Positions 44,965 to 57,474 of a DNA stretch of 64,000 nt are shown in pieces (positions within the stretch are counted from its first letter, which is position 1; every line of letters begins with the position of its first letter). This DNA is from Argentina anserina (taxonomy: Eukaryota > Streptophyta > Magnoliopsida > Rosales > Rosaceae): NCBI RefSeq assembly GCF_933775445.1, contig NC_065874.1, forward strand, positions 6,467,001 through 6,531,000, given 5' to 3'. A model generated the notes under the pieces. It worked only from the letters and a program-made list of their open reading frames with translations. It made no database searches and had not been told where the DNA came from. The position numbers were made by a program, and so were the translations under genes.

Positions 44965-46676
44965 CAGTGGCGTATTTTGGAAGGGTGCTTAGGAGATGCT
45001 TGATCTAGAATTGTAATGTAGGGAGGATTTAAAATTTGACCGAAGGCCAAAAAAATTTGGGGTAATTGATTATAGACCTAAAAATCAACACCATTTTTAA
45101 TTTAAACTCACCTTTAAAACTCTTTCAGTTAGGTTGAACAAGAAATAAAAAAAAGAATTCTTTGTTGTAAGAAATAAAACTTGTTCTTGATGAAATTTAC
45201 TTTCTTTGCCACTGGTATAAATACATTTGGTATGTTTCTGAATCGCTTAATTGTAGCTTCACTTTAATATCTCATCACTTTATATTAATCCATTCACCTT
45301 GAAATCCCTTTCATTTATAAATTTCCTTGTCACCTCTAAATCTCTTACCCAAGTACTACCTTAGAGTAGATATTTTTGTTATTCTATGTTTTCAGTGTGT
45401 GTGTGTGTGTTTTTTTTTTTTTTTGCTAAATCTGAAGAACCTATGTAACCGGTAAAAAATATAATCCTTATTGTTCAGTGGAGTACGTAATTCTAAGAAA
45501 TATATATGTTTTTCCTTAAGTCTGCTAAATATGTGAGAGGATTCATATGGTTACTTGTGTATTTGTTGTGATTTGTAGGTTTCATAATTCTATTGAGTAG
45601 GTGGGTTTCACAATTTGGTTTGGATTTATATATGTTGAGTAGGTGTGGTTTTGTTGTGCATCTAAGGTTGAGGTAAGAAGTTCTATTCTATAAGGCATTA
45701 AAATCTACTTAGTATGTAACATAATTTGCATATGTTTAACATGTATAGGTAAAGTGGATAATTGTTTAGTATGTAGTGAGATCTGCATCCATAGTGTTGG
45801 AATTGGACAATTATGGGGATTTTATTATGTTCTTTAAATTATAGTGTGTATGGTTGTTTTAGTTTATGATATGTGCTTTCAATCTGCTGAATATGTGAGA
45901 CTATGGGAGGATAAAAAGTATATTCAAAGTATATGAAAAAAATCTTTGATAACATAAAGTGATAAGAGGCTAAATAAACGTCAAGAGATGGAGAAACAAA
46001 AACTAAGGCAAAATTTAAGGCTAATTATGACAAATTCAAATAATTAATCGTCTTAAATAAGAAAAAAAATAAAAATTCATGCAATCATATTTCTTTTTCA
46101 TTCTTGTATATTCTATAATTTCTCTAAATTAATGTTGATACCCGAAAGATGAGATTTAACTAATGTACTCAAAATACTATGTGATTCACACTTTTGAACT
46201 GATTGTTTTACATTATCTGCATCAAAATACCTCCAAGCATATGTAACCGAGAGTGGATGTAAAACAAACGTAGAAAGCCAGAAATCCCAAATGGGAAAAT
46301 CCCTAATTCGATCATGACATTATATGCTCGTTGGAGACCGCGCATAACTTCTTGGTGGAATGGTGGAGTGAGTCCAACCTCTCAAGTGCGATCTATCACT
46401 CTAATTTAAGATTAGACTTTAGTTTTTAGGGTTAGAGATTTATTTATGGAAAAAATGAGGAAGAAGACACAGAGAGGGAAAAAAACGAAGAAAATAAAAA
46501 ACTGGGTCTTCTGTGCAAGATTTGAGAGGTTGGTGTATGTGTAGGTGTTAGTGAGGAGATTGAGTGTGAGAGAGAATAGGGAATATTAACTCCAATTAAA
46601 AAAAACAATTAATACCAGTTTTTGTTTTTCTAATTGACTTGGGGATGCTTGAGTCTTTCACAAGGATCCGCCCCTG
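44965..46676. mobile_element. hAT-like element inserted 4 bp inside the 3' LTR
   Basis: It starts CAGTGGCGTATTTTGG and ends GGATCCGCCCCTG. GAGGCGTT occurs at 44957-44964 and again at 46676-46683, a 7-8 bp target duplication. The interior is AT-rich and I see no transposase. Terminal sequences resemble those of the candidate at 10120-10884. Confidence 0.7.
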
Positions 46677-46683
46677 AGGCGTT

Positions 46684-46937
46684 GATTGTGGCATTGTGCT
46701 ATCAGTATTGACCGTTTCTGTTGGCTCCAGCTGGCATTGTTTTATGCTTACATAGATTTTGTCTTTAGATATTTTCCTATTGCTGTTGTATTTCCAAAAC
46801 TATTTATAATTTTGCTTGTAAGTTTTTGGTGTTTTGGATTTTATCTGAATAGAGAGAAAAGCTTGCTCCAGGTCTCTTCTTCCTTCATTCTCCTGCAATT
46901 GTGCTGTGATTAAGCTATCTAGGGTTTATGGATGCCA
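46684..46937 (+). repeat. 3' LTR of the composite element (main part)
   Basis: Matches 38160-38407 from the TCAGTATTGACCG block to GGATGCCA. Its first four bases (44961-44964) were separated from it by the hAT-like insertion. Confidence 0.75.
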
Positions 46938-48064
46938 TGCTATCATAGTTCAGTGTTGAAAATTCTTTGTATATTTCCTTTCGTAACTACGATGGTTTTG
47001 GTTTATTTGGGGCGAGCCTGACCAGGAGTGTCACATTTATTTGACCAGTTCAAGTCTTTGTATTCGATCGAGTCCAAGTCTTTGGATCTTTGCATGTTAT
47101 TTCTGAATTAACATTTGTAAAGTTTGCATCTTTGATTGCATGTTGGAGTGAGATGATAGAAGTAGGTCCTTCTTGCCTTCTTGGTGTTTGACGAGAGTTT
47201 CATTTACATGAGGATGGTTAAAATAAAATCCTGGCGTAGAATGTAGAAATTCCATATTCAGCTGTACGTTCCACAGGTCACGATTGCATGAGATGGCATG
47301 GAGACGAAATATTACCATTTTAATGGCCATCAAGTCATCAACTCATGTAGAACTGTCGAAGTCCAAATTTAATACTTAGCTAGTCATCTAATCGGCTCCC
47401 TCTCCCTTATGGACATGTCCTACTTTAATTTCTCGATCAATCCTTCTTTCTTTCTTTTTAACTCTAACATTATTCTGCAGTGTTGTAGAATAGGTTCGTA
47501 GTTTAGACTTCAGACTTGAAAATGCATGGCGTATAAATTTTGCTTTCATGACGTACATTAATGATGGTTTTAATCTACTTGGAGTAAATGAGTGTTTGGA
47601 GTCTAAGTCTCTCCCTAATCAACTGATTCAATTCGATCGCATTCATTCAACTCCTTGTTAATAGACAGAGCATTTACTTTGAGTACAACTGTCCAAGTCT
47701 TTATCTGTTATCTTCGGATGTGTTAAGATGGAAGACTTTGTATCTCGTTTTGGATGTGGAAAGAAAATGACGGAAGTCGGTCTTTATTGGTGTTTAATGG
47801 GAAATTCCTTCATTTGAGAGGATGACTAATATTTATGAAGTCATGGCATACGTAGAAGTCGCCTGATAATTGAATTCTTCTGTTTTGGTGGCCTTAAGAA
47901 GAGCGCGTTTGTTGAGTTAATTTGACATATTGTTTGGTGATGAAACTAGCTGGACATACAAAATGACGCAAGCTAGATAGCAAACCTTACCAAAAAAATC
48001 TGATGTTCTCATGTTTTTTTTTTTTACGTGTTTGCGGCATAAAAGTAAAACATTCTAGTACTTC
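46938..48064. other. Intergenic with an imperfect internal duplication
   Basis: Two diverged segments (about 47030-47250 and 47685-47850) share GTCCAAGTCTTT followed by CTT..TTGGTGTTT and a CATTT-A--GAGGATG-like end. CAAGTCTTT also occurs in the leader repeats at the start of the window. About 47930-48040 matches 63120-63240. No gene is recognisable. Confidence 0.45.
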
Positions 48065-48069
48065 ATGAT

Positions 48070-48276
48070 TGATTGAGTATGATAGATACGAGAATAATTC
48101 GGATAATAACTGTCACTTTATTTAATGATATGAGGGCCTATACATATGCATTACATAGATCAAATCCCGTAGGATCCAGAATCCTAATCTATTACAGATA
48201 GTGAATCTACCCCTAAACGGGAAACCTAATTAGGGTAAGACACATACAATGGTAGAATAGTAATTCTCCTAGAACA
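48070..48276 (-). repeat. 3' LTR of the Ty1-copia element
   Basis: 207 bp; on the - strand it starts TGTTCTAGGAG and ends CAATCA. The polypurine tract AAGAGGGAG lies directly upstream. Confidence 0.9.
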
Positions 48277-48589
48277 CTCCCTCTTATGTCACATGCCTAA
48301 CTTGCAGGGCGCACAACGTTGCCTCGGTAAAAAAATCGTGTCAAGTAAAACAAAAATCACTTAGGTAAAACAAAAGCTTGATCGAAGAGAAAAAGAGCAC
48401 AACGCACAAACTACTAATGATCTTAACATGTGATGTAGACTCTCTCTGAAGTCTACCAAACTCTAAAGTTCTGATAAACGACACATACCAATGCTTTTCA
48501 CATGCTTTCCAAAAATAGATTTAGGTAAACACTTAGTGAACAAATCTGCAACATTGGATTCTGAACTCACTTGATTAATATGAACATTC

Positions 48590-48870
48590 AAGAACTTCTG
48601 CTATTGAACATTGTAGAAGAACTTAGGCGAGATATGCTTGATGTTGTCTCCCTTGATGAAACCTAACTTAGTCTACTCTATGCAAGCAGCATTATCTTCA
48701 TAAATGCATGTAGGTTGATCAGTTGTAGAGACTAATCCACAAGAATCACGAATATGAGGAACAACTGACCGTAGCCAAACACATTCTTTAACTACTTCAT
48801 GGAGAGCAATGATCTCCGCGTAATTCGAATAAGTAGCAACAAGAGATTGCTTAGTGGATCTCCAAGATAT
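48590..48870 (-). pseudogene. copia RNase H region
   Basis: The - strand gives SNYAEIIALHEVVKECVWLR, then TCIYEDNAACI, and a stop in place of the following Gln, then KLGFIKGDNIKH. This is the standard copia RNase H layout (E, D residues kept) with damage. Confidence 0.7.
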
Positions 48871-49399
48871 CGTTGTATTCCCAATGGTAAATACATAACA
48901 GGTTTTAGAACGCGCCTGAGGGTCATAGAGATACCATGCATTGGCATAAACAACTTCCTAGTTGTTTGGCGTCTTTGCATTGCGGAAAGAAGCAAGGAGG
49001 GGCTAAGCCTTGCTCTCGGCACCATGATCTGCCGCCACGCCGGGGTTACCAGAGGCGGCTTTGCCGTGTATGATGGTGCTGCCGGGGATACCTGTGGCAC
49101 TGGTGTGTGGTGGCACGACCATGGTGTCCTCTCTGTTGTAAGGATAGAATAATCTCATGTCAAGAGAACCTTTCAATTACCGAAACAAGTTCTTGATACC
49201 ATTCCAATGACGTAGTGTAAGACGAAACTAAATCTAGCTAACAAGTTTACTGCGAAAGATATGTCTGGTCTAGTACATTGAGCAAGATATAGTAGTGCCC
49301 CAATTGCACTAATGTATGGAACTTCAGGACCAACAATATTTTCATCATCCTCTTTAGGACATAATGGATCCTTCTTGATATCTAAACTTCAGACGACCA

Positions 49400-50070
49400 T
49401 GGGAGTAGTCAATGGACTGCATAGATCTATATTGAAACGTCAAAGCATCTTCTGAGTATAATTAGATTGATGCACTAAGATGCACTAACAAATTCAAGGC
49501 CAAGACAAAACCTTGTCCTCCCTAAGTCTTTCATCTCAAATTCTAACTTCAAATAAGCCACGGTCTCTTCAATCTCATCAAGAGTACCAATTATGTTCAT
49601 GTCATCAACGTAAACCACAACAATGACGAATCTGAAATTTGTCTTTCATATGAACACGCATGGGCATAGTTCATCATTAATGTAACCTCTTCCTTTCAAG
49701 TAATTATGCAACCGATTGTACCACATTCTTCCAGATTGCTTCAATCCGTAAAACGAAGGACGCAATCTCACTGCATAAGCACTCCGTGGTCTGGAGGCAC
49801 TTGATAGAGGTAAAGGTAGTCCATTTGGAGCTTTCATATATATCTCTGCGTCAAGATCCCCATAGAGGTAAGTAGTGACCACATCCATAAGATGCATGTT
49901 TAGTCTTTCTGACACTACTAGACTAATAATGTAGTGGAAGGTGATGACGTCCATAACTAGAGAATATGTATCCTCATAGTCAATACCAGGATGTTGTGAG
50001 AATCCTTGCGCCACGTGTCTTACCTTATAATGCACGACATCGTTTTCATCTCATTACGCTTACGAACAAA
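49400..50070 (-). pseudogene. copia reverse transcriptase (RVT_2) region
   Basis: The 50035-49646 frame reads YKVRHVAQGFSQHPGIDYEDTYSLV, ahead of VTTYLYGDLDAEIYMKAP and FYGLKQSGRMWY. The catalytic YVDD box (VVVYVDDM) is at about 49619-49596 in a different frame, so a frameshift separates it from the rest. Catalytic residues are present but the frame is not. Confidence 0.85.
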
Positions 50071-50605
50071 AATTTATTTATGTCCAACAAGTTTGACACC
50101 ACTCATAGTCAATTCAACCTTTCTGAATACATCTTTCTTCTTCAATGAGTCAAGTTCTGCCTATATTGCTTCCTTCCACTTCGGCAAATCTGCTATGTGT
50201 TCACATTCAACTACATAGCGAGGTTTAAAGTTGTCTTCAAATATGATCTCATGTGCAAAGAAATAAGTGAAAACATCATCAATGCATATAGTGGTTCGAT
50301 TTCAGACCGAATGCTCACTTGTATAGTTCAATGAGATTTCGTTGTTCTCTAGCATCAAATAAGGTTCTATAGCGTCCCACAGTAACACTTGAGTTGATTC
50401 ATAGACATAGCTATAATCAGAGACAATCTCATACGATGGTGACTCATCGTTGCTGACGCATTGTGTCTTGGTCATTCGCTTCTTTCTAGGCTTTGAATCC
50501 TTAGAAATTTTTAGTCTCCCCCCTTTTCTCTGAGGATCCGATGCCGAAGCAGCTCCCTCTCGGGCCATCTCGGCATTGCCGTCCCTAGGGACGCTGGCAG
50601 CGCCA

Positions 50606-51918
50606 CTAAGTCGTGTCGTCGGCCGCCGTCCCACTGTCAGGGATGGTGCCAACGTTGCTAGGTCCAGGAGCTTGTCTTCCATGCCCGTATTTCAAGACAT
50701 CCAACCATGCCGGTACATTTGTAGCAGGTATGTTTGATCTTGTCACTTTAGCAATATCTACAAAGCCGTCCGGCATCGAATTCACGACTTTCTGGAGGTT
50801 GATAATGCGTTTCACTTCTGACTCAGTTTGAGTAGTGCGGGGATCATAATGAGACATAGTGTGGACACACCACGTTAATTCCTGACGTTCATTCGGAATG
50901 ATAACATTCACATCTCCCCCTAACGACGGGAAGCATGTCTCATCAAACTGACAATCTTCAAATCTTGTAGTAAAGAGATCTCTGATGGTTGGTTCTAAGC
51001 GGACAATCGTTGGGTAATTATAGCCAACATAGATACCTAATCGTCTCTGAGAACCCATCTTAGTATGCAGTGGAGGCGTAATAGGCACATATACGGTGCA
51101 ACCAAATATGTGTAAGTGTGAAACATTGAGTTTGTAACTAGTGATCATCTGGTACGCACTAAACGCTTAGATAGCCGCGGGTCTGAAACGAATAAGTGTC
51201 GCTTCATGCAACACTGCATATCCCCACACAGAGACCGACATGTTAGTACCCATAACCAAAGCCCGAGCAACAAGCTGAAGATGCTTGATGTGGCCTCTGC
51301 TAGACTGTTATGTGAATGAAAATGAGGACAGTTATGTTCAACTTAGATCCCAATAGACATGTAGTAATCATCAAAGGTCTTGTAGGTGAATTCTCCAATA
51401 TTATCCAATCAAATAGATTTGATAGGATAGTCAGGGTGGTGAACCCTAAGTTTGATGATCTCAGCTAATAACTTAGCAAATGCAGCATTCCTTATGGATA
51501 GCAAAGCGACGTATGACTAAGGCATCGATGCATCAACCAATACCATAAAATAATGAAAAGGTCTGCATTCTAGTTGAATAGGTCCACAAATATCACCTTG
51601 TATACGTTGTAAAAATGAAATGTCCTTGGTTCAAGCCTTAGCAAATGAAGAACTTTCTTGAAATTTAACAAGAGAACAAGTTTTATAAAATGAGCGATGG
51701 ACATTAGAGATGGTCATAGAGGCATTAAAAATAACATGAGGCATCACAAGCTCTTGTGAAGGAGGGGACACCATCGTCGGTGGAATAAATGATGAGGGGT
51801 TGCCGAGAGGGGCAGTCTCGGCTGCACCGTACGGGAAACGGATGAGGTGGTCCTCCAATCGCTTCCGGGACTTGAAAAATGGATGACCATGTAAATTCTT
51901 AAGAATTCTAATCATCAT
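50606..51918 (-). pseudogene. copia integrase region
   Basis: Broken - strand frames. The 51148-50606 frame has LNVSHLHIFGCTVYVPI, GIYVGY and FEDCQFDETCFPSL, the conserved end of copia integrase. Parts of the core lie between 51918 and 51150 with stops. Confidence 0.7.
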
Positions 51919-51948
51919 ATCACGTCCAGAGTGCCTGAGACGGGCATG

Positions 51949-52536
51949 CTAAAGCATATAAGAATCTGAATCACAGAAATTACGAGCAACCACATATGAT
52001 TCAAAAATATGAATGGAAGTAAGATACAAACTATTCCCAAGACTATTCATCTTCTCTAAGATGCGGCACTGGCTTGCAGTCTCAGAGGTAACACAAAAAT
52101 ATTCCTTTCCATTCTCAATATAAGTATCTAAATGAAAACCATTGACACATATGTTCTTAAAACTTAGCAAGGTGAGGGGAGACTTCGGCGCATAAAGAGC
52201 GTCAACGATGTTGAGAGTCGTACCATTAGGCAACATAAAAGAAGCGGTGCCTCTTCCTTGAATGATGAATTTGGAGCCAATTATTGTGGTAATCAAAGCA
52301 GTCGAAAACACTAGATTCGCGAACAACTGCCTATAACTGCTTGTACCGTAGAACTGTGTGGGTGGTTCCGCAATTAGCCAGACACTCAATTTCGCCAAGG
52401 GACATCTGCAAATGAACATTAAGAGAATCAGTAACACGAGAACTATTCTTGACAATACACCGTAGAATATTATAAGAAAGGGGATCATAACAAAGTGCAA
52501 TCTCATCGAGTGTATCACATGGTAATAGTACTGCAT
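51949..52536 (-). pseudogene. copia protease / gag-pre-integrase region
   Basis: The - strand frame contains PPTQFYGTSSYRQLF, GSKFIIQGRGTASF, LPNGTTLNIVDALYAPKS and LLSFKNIC, the usual series between the copia protease and the pre-integrase zinc domain. The catalytic DSGA-type motif is not visible in this frame. A non-homologous spacer at about 52550-53370 separates it from gag. Confidence 0.7.
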
Positions 52537-53369
52537 TATTTAACTAAAGAGTTGGAAACATGGTATTGGAGCACTAAAATACCAAACATTGAAGAAACAG
52601 TGTAAAAACACATTGAAATAATGCTGGTGAGTATAGAAAACAAACTTGGAGAAAGCCGGAAAAGATAACTGGAAAACCATGTTAAATAGCTCAAAACTGG
52701 ATGAAATTTGGACGATCAAGACGCTTCAGCAAGACTGCTGGAAATATGCCGGAAAAATTGACGAGAAAGAAGATGAAAAAATCGCAAAAACTGACCGGTA
52801 TGGAGGCCGGAGCAGCAGGACTAGCATGAGCTGTGCAAAAATGCCGAAGCGGTGGCAGGTGGCTGGAATACGGCTGGACACGCCAGATATGCCAGAAACA
52901 ATTGCTGGATAAAACATGGGCGTAACGACGTCAAATTTTGACATTCTGAGTTTCGTTTTCCAAATTTTAAGTCCCAAATTCACAATATAATGATATTCGG
53001 GTCACATGTAACCCAAAAATATCCAATTTAAAAACCACGCGAGTTGCAAACGTTGACCACCATGTTAAGTGTAAGGTAAATAAAATTCTCAAGAGATCGA
53101 CTTATAAAGAAGTGAACAAGAAATTTTATTAAATACATCACAAACGAACTTCTAATTCCAAAATGAAAATTTACAGTGGCGAAGCCATAACAATACTTGA
53201 AATCTTAAAGCTATAAGAAGCTAAACATGACTAATCAAAGTTTGGAGTATCCATTGTAGAGACCGGAGGCTTAGCCTTGGAAGAAAGGAGCTCGGGTTGC
53301 ATGGAGATATGGTGAGTCTCGATCTCAAGCTCTTCATCCCCATGGTTCAATTCGGGTTGTAGATACTTG

Positions 53370-54272
53370 TTGTAGGCCGAGTATGCATTTATCATCTCCT
53401 TACTTGCTTGGCAATCGCGATTAAAGGGTTTGAAGGAGCCACATTTGAAGCATAGAGACTTGCAATTACCGGAGTTGGAGGCAGAGGGAAGCGCACGACC
53501 TCCCTGAGGGGCTGAACGGGGACGGCCTCCTCCAGAGGGTGCGGCGCCGCCACCATCACAAGTCCAAGTGTTGGACTTAGGCCGAGCACGACTTTGTTGC
53601 CTCCCACCACGAGAGTTGTTGTCATGTTGCTGGTATGAAGTTTCTCTCGCTTGATTCTTTTGCTTAGAAGTTTTTCCATAGTTAGACTGTGGCGTAACTA
53701 TCTTTTTAATTCCAACAAATCTATTATTGTTGTTGAGGAGGATCTCAGAGTGCCAAGAGTGTCATTAACTCGGCGAAAGACCACAACTTCCCTTCCTCAA
53801 TATGAGTGCGGAACGTATGAGTTTAGACCTCATAGTTCATTAGAAAAGTATCTAATGTTTTGTTGAGGAGATCAAGATTGGTCTTGATGACACCAACGGT
53901 GCCAAGGTCGGATTGCAAATATAACATATCCAGATTAAAGTCATCCACTCTCTTATAGTCTAATAGACGGATGTTTTCCCATCTAAGGTTCAATTTGGGG
54001 AGAAATGTATCATGCACGTTGTTGTACCGCAGGCATAGTTTGTCCCATAATTCGTTGGGATCTTTTACGTTCAGATATTGCCTCTGAAGAGTGGCGTCTC
54101 ATAAAGATAAGAGCTTGAGTCTTGGTCATAGCGGGAAAAAAGCAGGAGGGCCGGCAAATATGCCTTGCATCCCCTTGCTCTTAAAAGCGAGCTCCATGTT
54201 AGAGACCCAGCGGTGGTATTCTTTGTCTTCAAGGTCAAGAAGGTCAAATTCCAGTTGTGATGACAATGACAT
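53370..54272 (-). pseudogene. copia gag remnant with degenerate zinc knuckle
   Basis: From an ATG at 54272 the frame gives FDLLDLEDKEYHRWVSNME, a gag N-terminal pattern, then stops after about 50 codons. Frames resume at 54017-53823 (WENIRLLDYKRVDDFN). Near 53455-53410 lies a zinc knuckle, CFKCGSFKPFNRDC, in which the histidine position is Pro. The protein cannot be made as one piece. Confidence 0.7.
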
Positions 54273-54907
54273 CTACATAAACAAACACGGAATCGATTAG
54301 ATTCAAGTATAACTGGAATTAGAAGGGGTGACGTATATTGTCACAAGATAAATCGATGTAAACGACCATACTCACGATCGCACCCAAAACAGCGGTGCAC
54401 TCTGGCGACCACACGAAAATCGATTAATCTCCATATCAAAACAATCATGACTTCCCCAGGACTGTCTCTCGAAAAACATCAACTAAAGAAGTTTTCGTCT
54501 CATCCGCGGTGCAAGAACGGTGGGAAATAGAATGAAGGCGAATAGTGCCTGATATAATATATCTATATATTCAAAAACAGGAACGTTTAATAAAATATAC
54601 CTTTAAAGGTTTAGGGGCGAAAGTAGCTTCTCATGAGCAAAGATCTTACCTTTGAAGGTTGCGTTTCTTGAGTGAATATGCTGGATCTTGCAAGAAAAAA
54701 AATGTTTATTTTGCGGGGCGAATGCGTAGTACGTTCTACAGGGCTGCGGGGGTTTGCATGGGCTGTTGGGGAGCGCGGAGGTTATCGTTGGAAAAAATCG
54801 CCGGTAGTCGGAAACAACGACAACCAGCGAAGAAAAGGAGAAAAATATGGATTTTTCTATTGGTTTTCTAGGGCTCTAAAAGTTTTGGGTTTTAGTGCGT
54901 GATAACG

Positions 54908-55112
54908 TGATTGAGTATGATATATACGAGAATAATTCAGATAATAATTGTCACTTTATTGAATGATATGAGGGCTTATATATAGGCATTACATCGACAA
55001 ATTCCCGTAAGATCGGGAATCCTAGTCTATTACAGATAGTGAATCTACCCCTAAACGAGAAACCTAATTAGGCTAAGACATACAAGAGTAGAATAGTAAT
55101 TCTCCCAAAAAA
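54908..55112 (-). repeat. 5' LTR of the Ty1-copia element
   Basis: Shares with 48070-48276 the blocks TGATTGAGTATGAT, TATTACAGATAGTGAATCTA and GAATAGTAATTCTCC (as read on +). It ends next to the primer-binding site at about 54895-54907. Confidence 0.9.
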
Positions 55113-55116
55113 TGAT

Positions 55117-57470
55117 ATATTTATAAGTACTAGTAAAAAAAGCACACACTGTGTGTGCAATTAATTTTTTTTGAAATACTTACCGGAGAAAAACGTGGGT
55201 GTGTACGAAGAAAAACGTGTTAGTTGAGAAAGTTACAGAGAGATTTCATGAGAAATAAAAATTTATTTTTATGTAATTTTTTTTACGACTCATTTATCCT
55301 TTTTAGATGGAGAATGGGTCGACGCTCGGACGGCTTTGTTGCTCTCTCTTCTTCTTTTTCTCTCGATCTGTGATTTGAAGCTCTGAATTAAAGACTGTGA
55401 AGCTGTGAAAGTGCAAAGAGAATTCAACGCATCTCTTTATTTTTTTTAAACGACAACATTTAAAAAAATACTGAAATATTAAATCAAACTCGGTTTAACC
55501 CGATATATAGTCAGTCGACCCGATATTTTGAGGCGATAAGCAAGTTCTCCTATCAAAAACTAAAAATCAGCGATATATCCTGATATTTAGAACATTGGGT
55601 AAAATATTGAAGCAACTCTGTCATATTGATATGATTTCTTATTTGTTTCTGTTAAAAAAAAGTTAAAAAATGTGTTTGTTTTATTGAGTCAGTTGAGTCT
55701 TAGGATGCCCATAAAGTCTAGGATGATTATGTCTCTAAATGGTTTTGCATTCTATAAGAATTAAATTGTGAGTTTCATTGATAATGTGGATTTAGTATGA
55801 ACATGTGAGATATAGATTGATTATAATATGACATACATATTTGGTTAGTTTAAAGTCTACAACAACCTATGAATTTTTGAGTCCATATGTACTTTCTTCA
55901 TGAGATATAATAAGAAAATTTCGTAGTTGTTTTTGAAACTCATTATTCTTTGCATATTTAATAACTATGTGTCATACCTTTTAATGGACTCTAGAATTTA
56001 CGATAACTCGCTTTTGTGATTGTTGAAACTTTTGATTCATAAAATGCTTTGACTTTGAAATGGATTTATAGATTATTTCTAGAAATACCACCATTTTTGC
56101 CAAACAACCATGTGTCCCTATATGTGCCCTCTTTGGGACTCCTTAATTGAACCCCATTTGATCATACATTGAGCATTTTCTTCATTACATATATTATCTC
56201 CATGTTTAGTATAGTAACTTATACCTTGTCCTATAGACTTGACATAACTCTTTTTTAGATAATGTAGTGGTGATGTATGAAATAAGTGTGGCGTGGAAGA
56301 CATATGAAAAAGATCAATTTTAGCGAAGTAACGAAAACAAATGAAAGAAATTGAAAAAAACAATGAGATTGAAGAAAAAAAATGTTATATTGTCTTCTGT
56401 TTGTGATTTAGAGTTAAGTTATAACTGAAGGTCTAAAAATGTTCATTTAACCTTTGTCCATTTTCATTTTGTGTATAAGGGCGATGTTTACTCTGCTAAG
56501 TCTATAAGATGACATTTGTGATTCCTTGATATTCCATGCCTTTAGCTAAATCCTAAACACTAACATTGTATAATGATCCTAATAATTCTTACAATGAGCA
56601 AATCTTGGTCTGTATAGATAATCACAAGAGTTGAGCATATAATTTTGGTCCATTTGTGCACTTAGTAGTTAAATAAGGTTTTCCAAAAGTTATTCACAAA
56701 TAAGAGCACTTTGTGAATTGTTTTTGGAAAACCTTATTTAGTAGTTGTATAAAGAATGAAATACAAGTATAAGAAAATAATGACTAATTTTTTTTTTTAC
56801 AATTTAATTGTATGTTTTTTTTCATTTTATACTTTACAAAAATAAAATAAAACAAAGTAAACTTTTTTATAATTTACAAATAGTTTTACATTTTACACTT
56901 TACAAAGAAAAAAAATGTAAATCTTTTTACAGAGATTTACTTTTTTTTCTTTTTGTAACAAAATGTTACTATTCACCGTACTGTTCACATAAATATATAT
57001 TTATAAAATATAGTACAAAATTAACACTTCAAAAAATTGAGATTTTCTCAATTCTCCTGCAACGACGCCAAAATTGATAGAGCGTTCTAAGAGGTCTATA
57101 ATAAACCTTGTAAAATGTGATCGTTAGTATAAAATTAGTAGGCATCGTTCAGTCCGGTGAATTAAAAGGAACTCTAAACTTTTAGTGTTAACAAATAATG
57201 TGGCTTTGAGATTGATTATTAACTACTAAAATAAAACCTAAATTACTACTTACATGATCGACTTCTTTTTACCAAACTAAACCAAATTCATCAATGCACC
57301 ACATAATTACAAATTTGGTTCTATCATGCATTCAAAGTCATCTGATTACATAATTTTAGACACTAATAAAATTAGAGCCTTAGTGGAACATCTAATCATG
57401 CAAGATTTATATTGTTTAGGTTGACTTAGGATCTCACCTAAATTGCATGCAATCAAGTTTGTATTGTTTA
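55117..57470. other. AT-rich intergenic region
   Basis: No gene recognised. A near-perfect hairpin sits at 56663-56747 (separate entry). TTTACA/TGTAAA-rich stretches at 56780-56990 include TTACTATTCACCGTACTGTTCAC-like motifs that also occur in the solo LTR at 39360-39660. Confidence 0.5.
56663..56747. repeat. Short hairpin, ~38-bp arms
   Basis: The left arm contains AAATAAGGTTTTCCAAAA and TTCACAAA; the right arm contains TTTGTGAATTG and TTTTGGAAAACCTTATTT. The loop is about 9 bases. It could be a tiny MITE or a small-RNA precursor. I have no evidence of transcription. Confidence 0.75.
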
Positions 57471-57474
57471 GGTT

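Larger units (their letters stand above)
38152..46937 (+). mobile_element. Composite copia-type element: LTRs and gag, no pol, with nested insertions
   Basis: The 5' LTR (38152-38407) starts TGTTGAC and ends GATGCCA. A primer-binding site TGCTATCAGAGC (38408-38419) follows, one mismatch from the usual tRNA-Met site. The 3' LTR (44961-44964 plus 46684-46937) shares the TCAGTATTGACCG to GGATGCCA sequence and is preceded by a polypurine tract, GAGGGGAGG (44952-44960). TGCTA(T) flanks both ends. Removing three nested insertions leaves about 3 kb of interior with a copia gag and no protease, integrase, reverse transcriptase or RNase H that I can recognise. This resembles the published TR-GAG class of non-autonomous retrotransposons. 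Confidence 0.7.
48070..55112 (-). mobile_element. Full-length, decayed Ty1-copia retrotransposon
   Basis: Two ~205-bp LTRs bound it: 54908-55112 (5') and 48070-48276 (3'). On the - strand a primer-binding site, CGTTATCACGCAC, follows the 5' LTR, and a polypurine tract, AAGAGGGAG, immediately precedes the 3' LTR. The flank repeats ATGAT (48065-48069 and about 55112-55116), consistent with a 5-bp target duplication. Interior order is gag, zinc knuckle, protease/pre-integrase, integrase, reverse transcriptase, RNase H: the copia arrangement. Stops and frameshifts interrupt every domain. LTRs differ by eye at several percent, so it is not a recent insertion. Confidence 0.9.

Noticed and set aside
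46938..46949. Second primer-binding site after the 3' LTR (TGCTATCATAG)
   Set aside because: The similarity to the site at 38408 is probably because the target duplication TGCTA(T) happens to resemble it.
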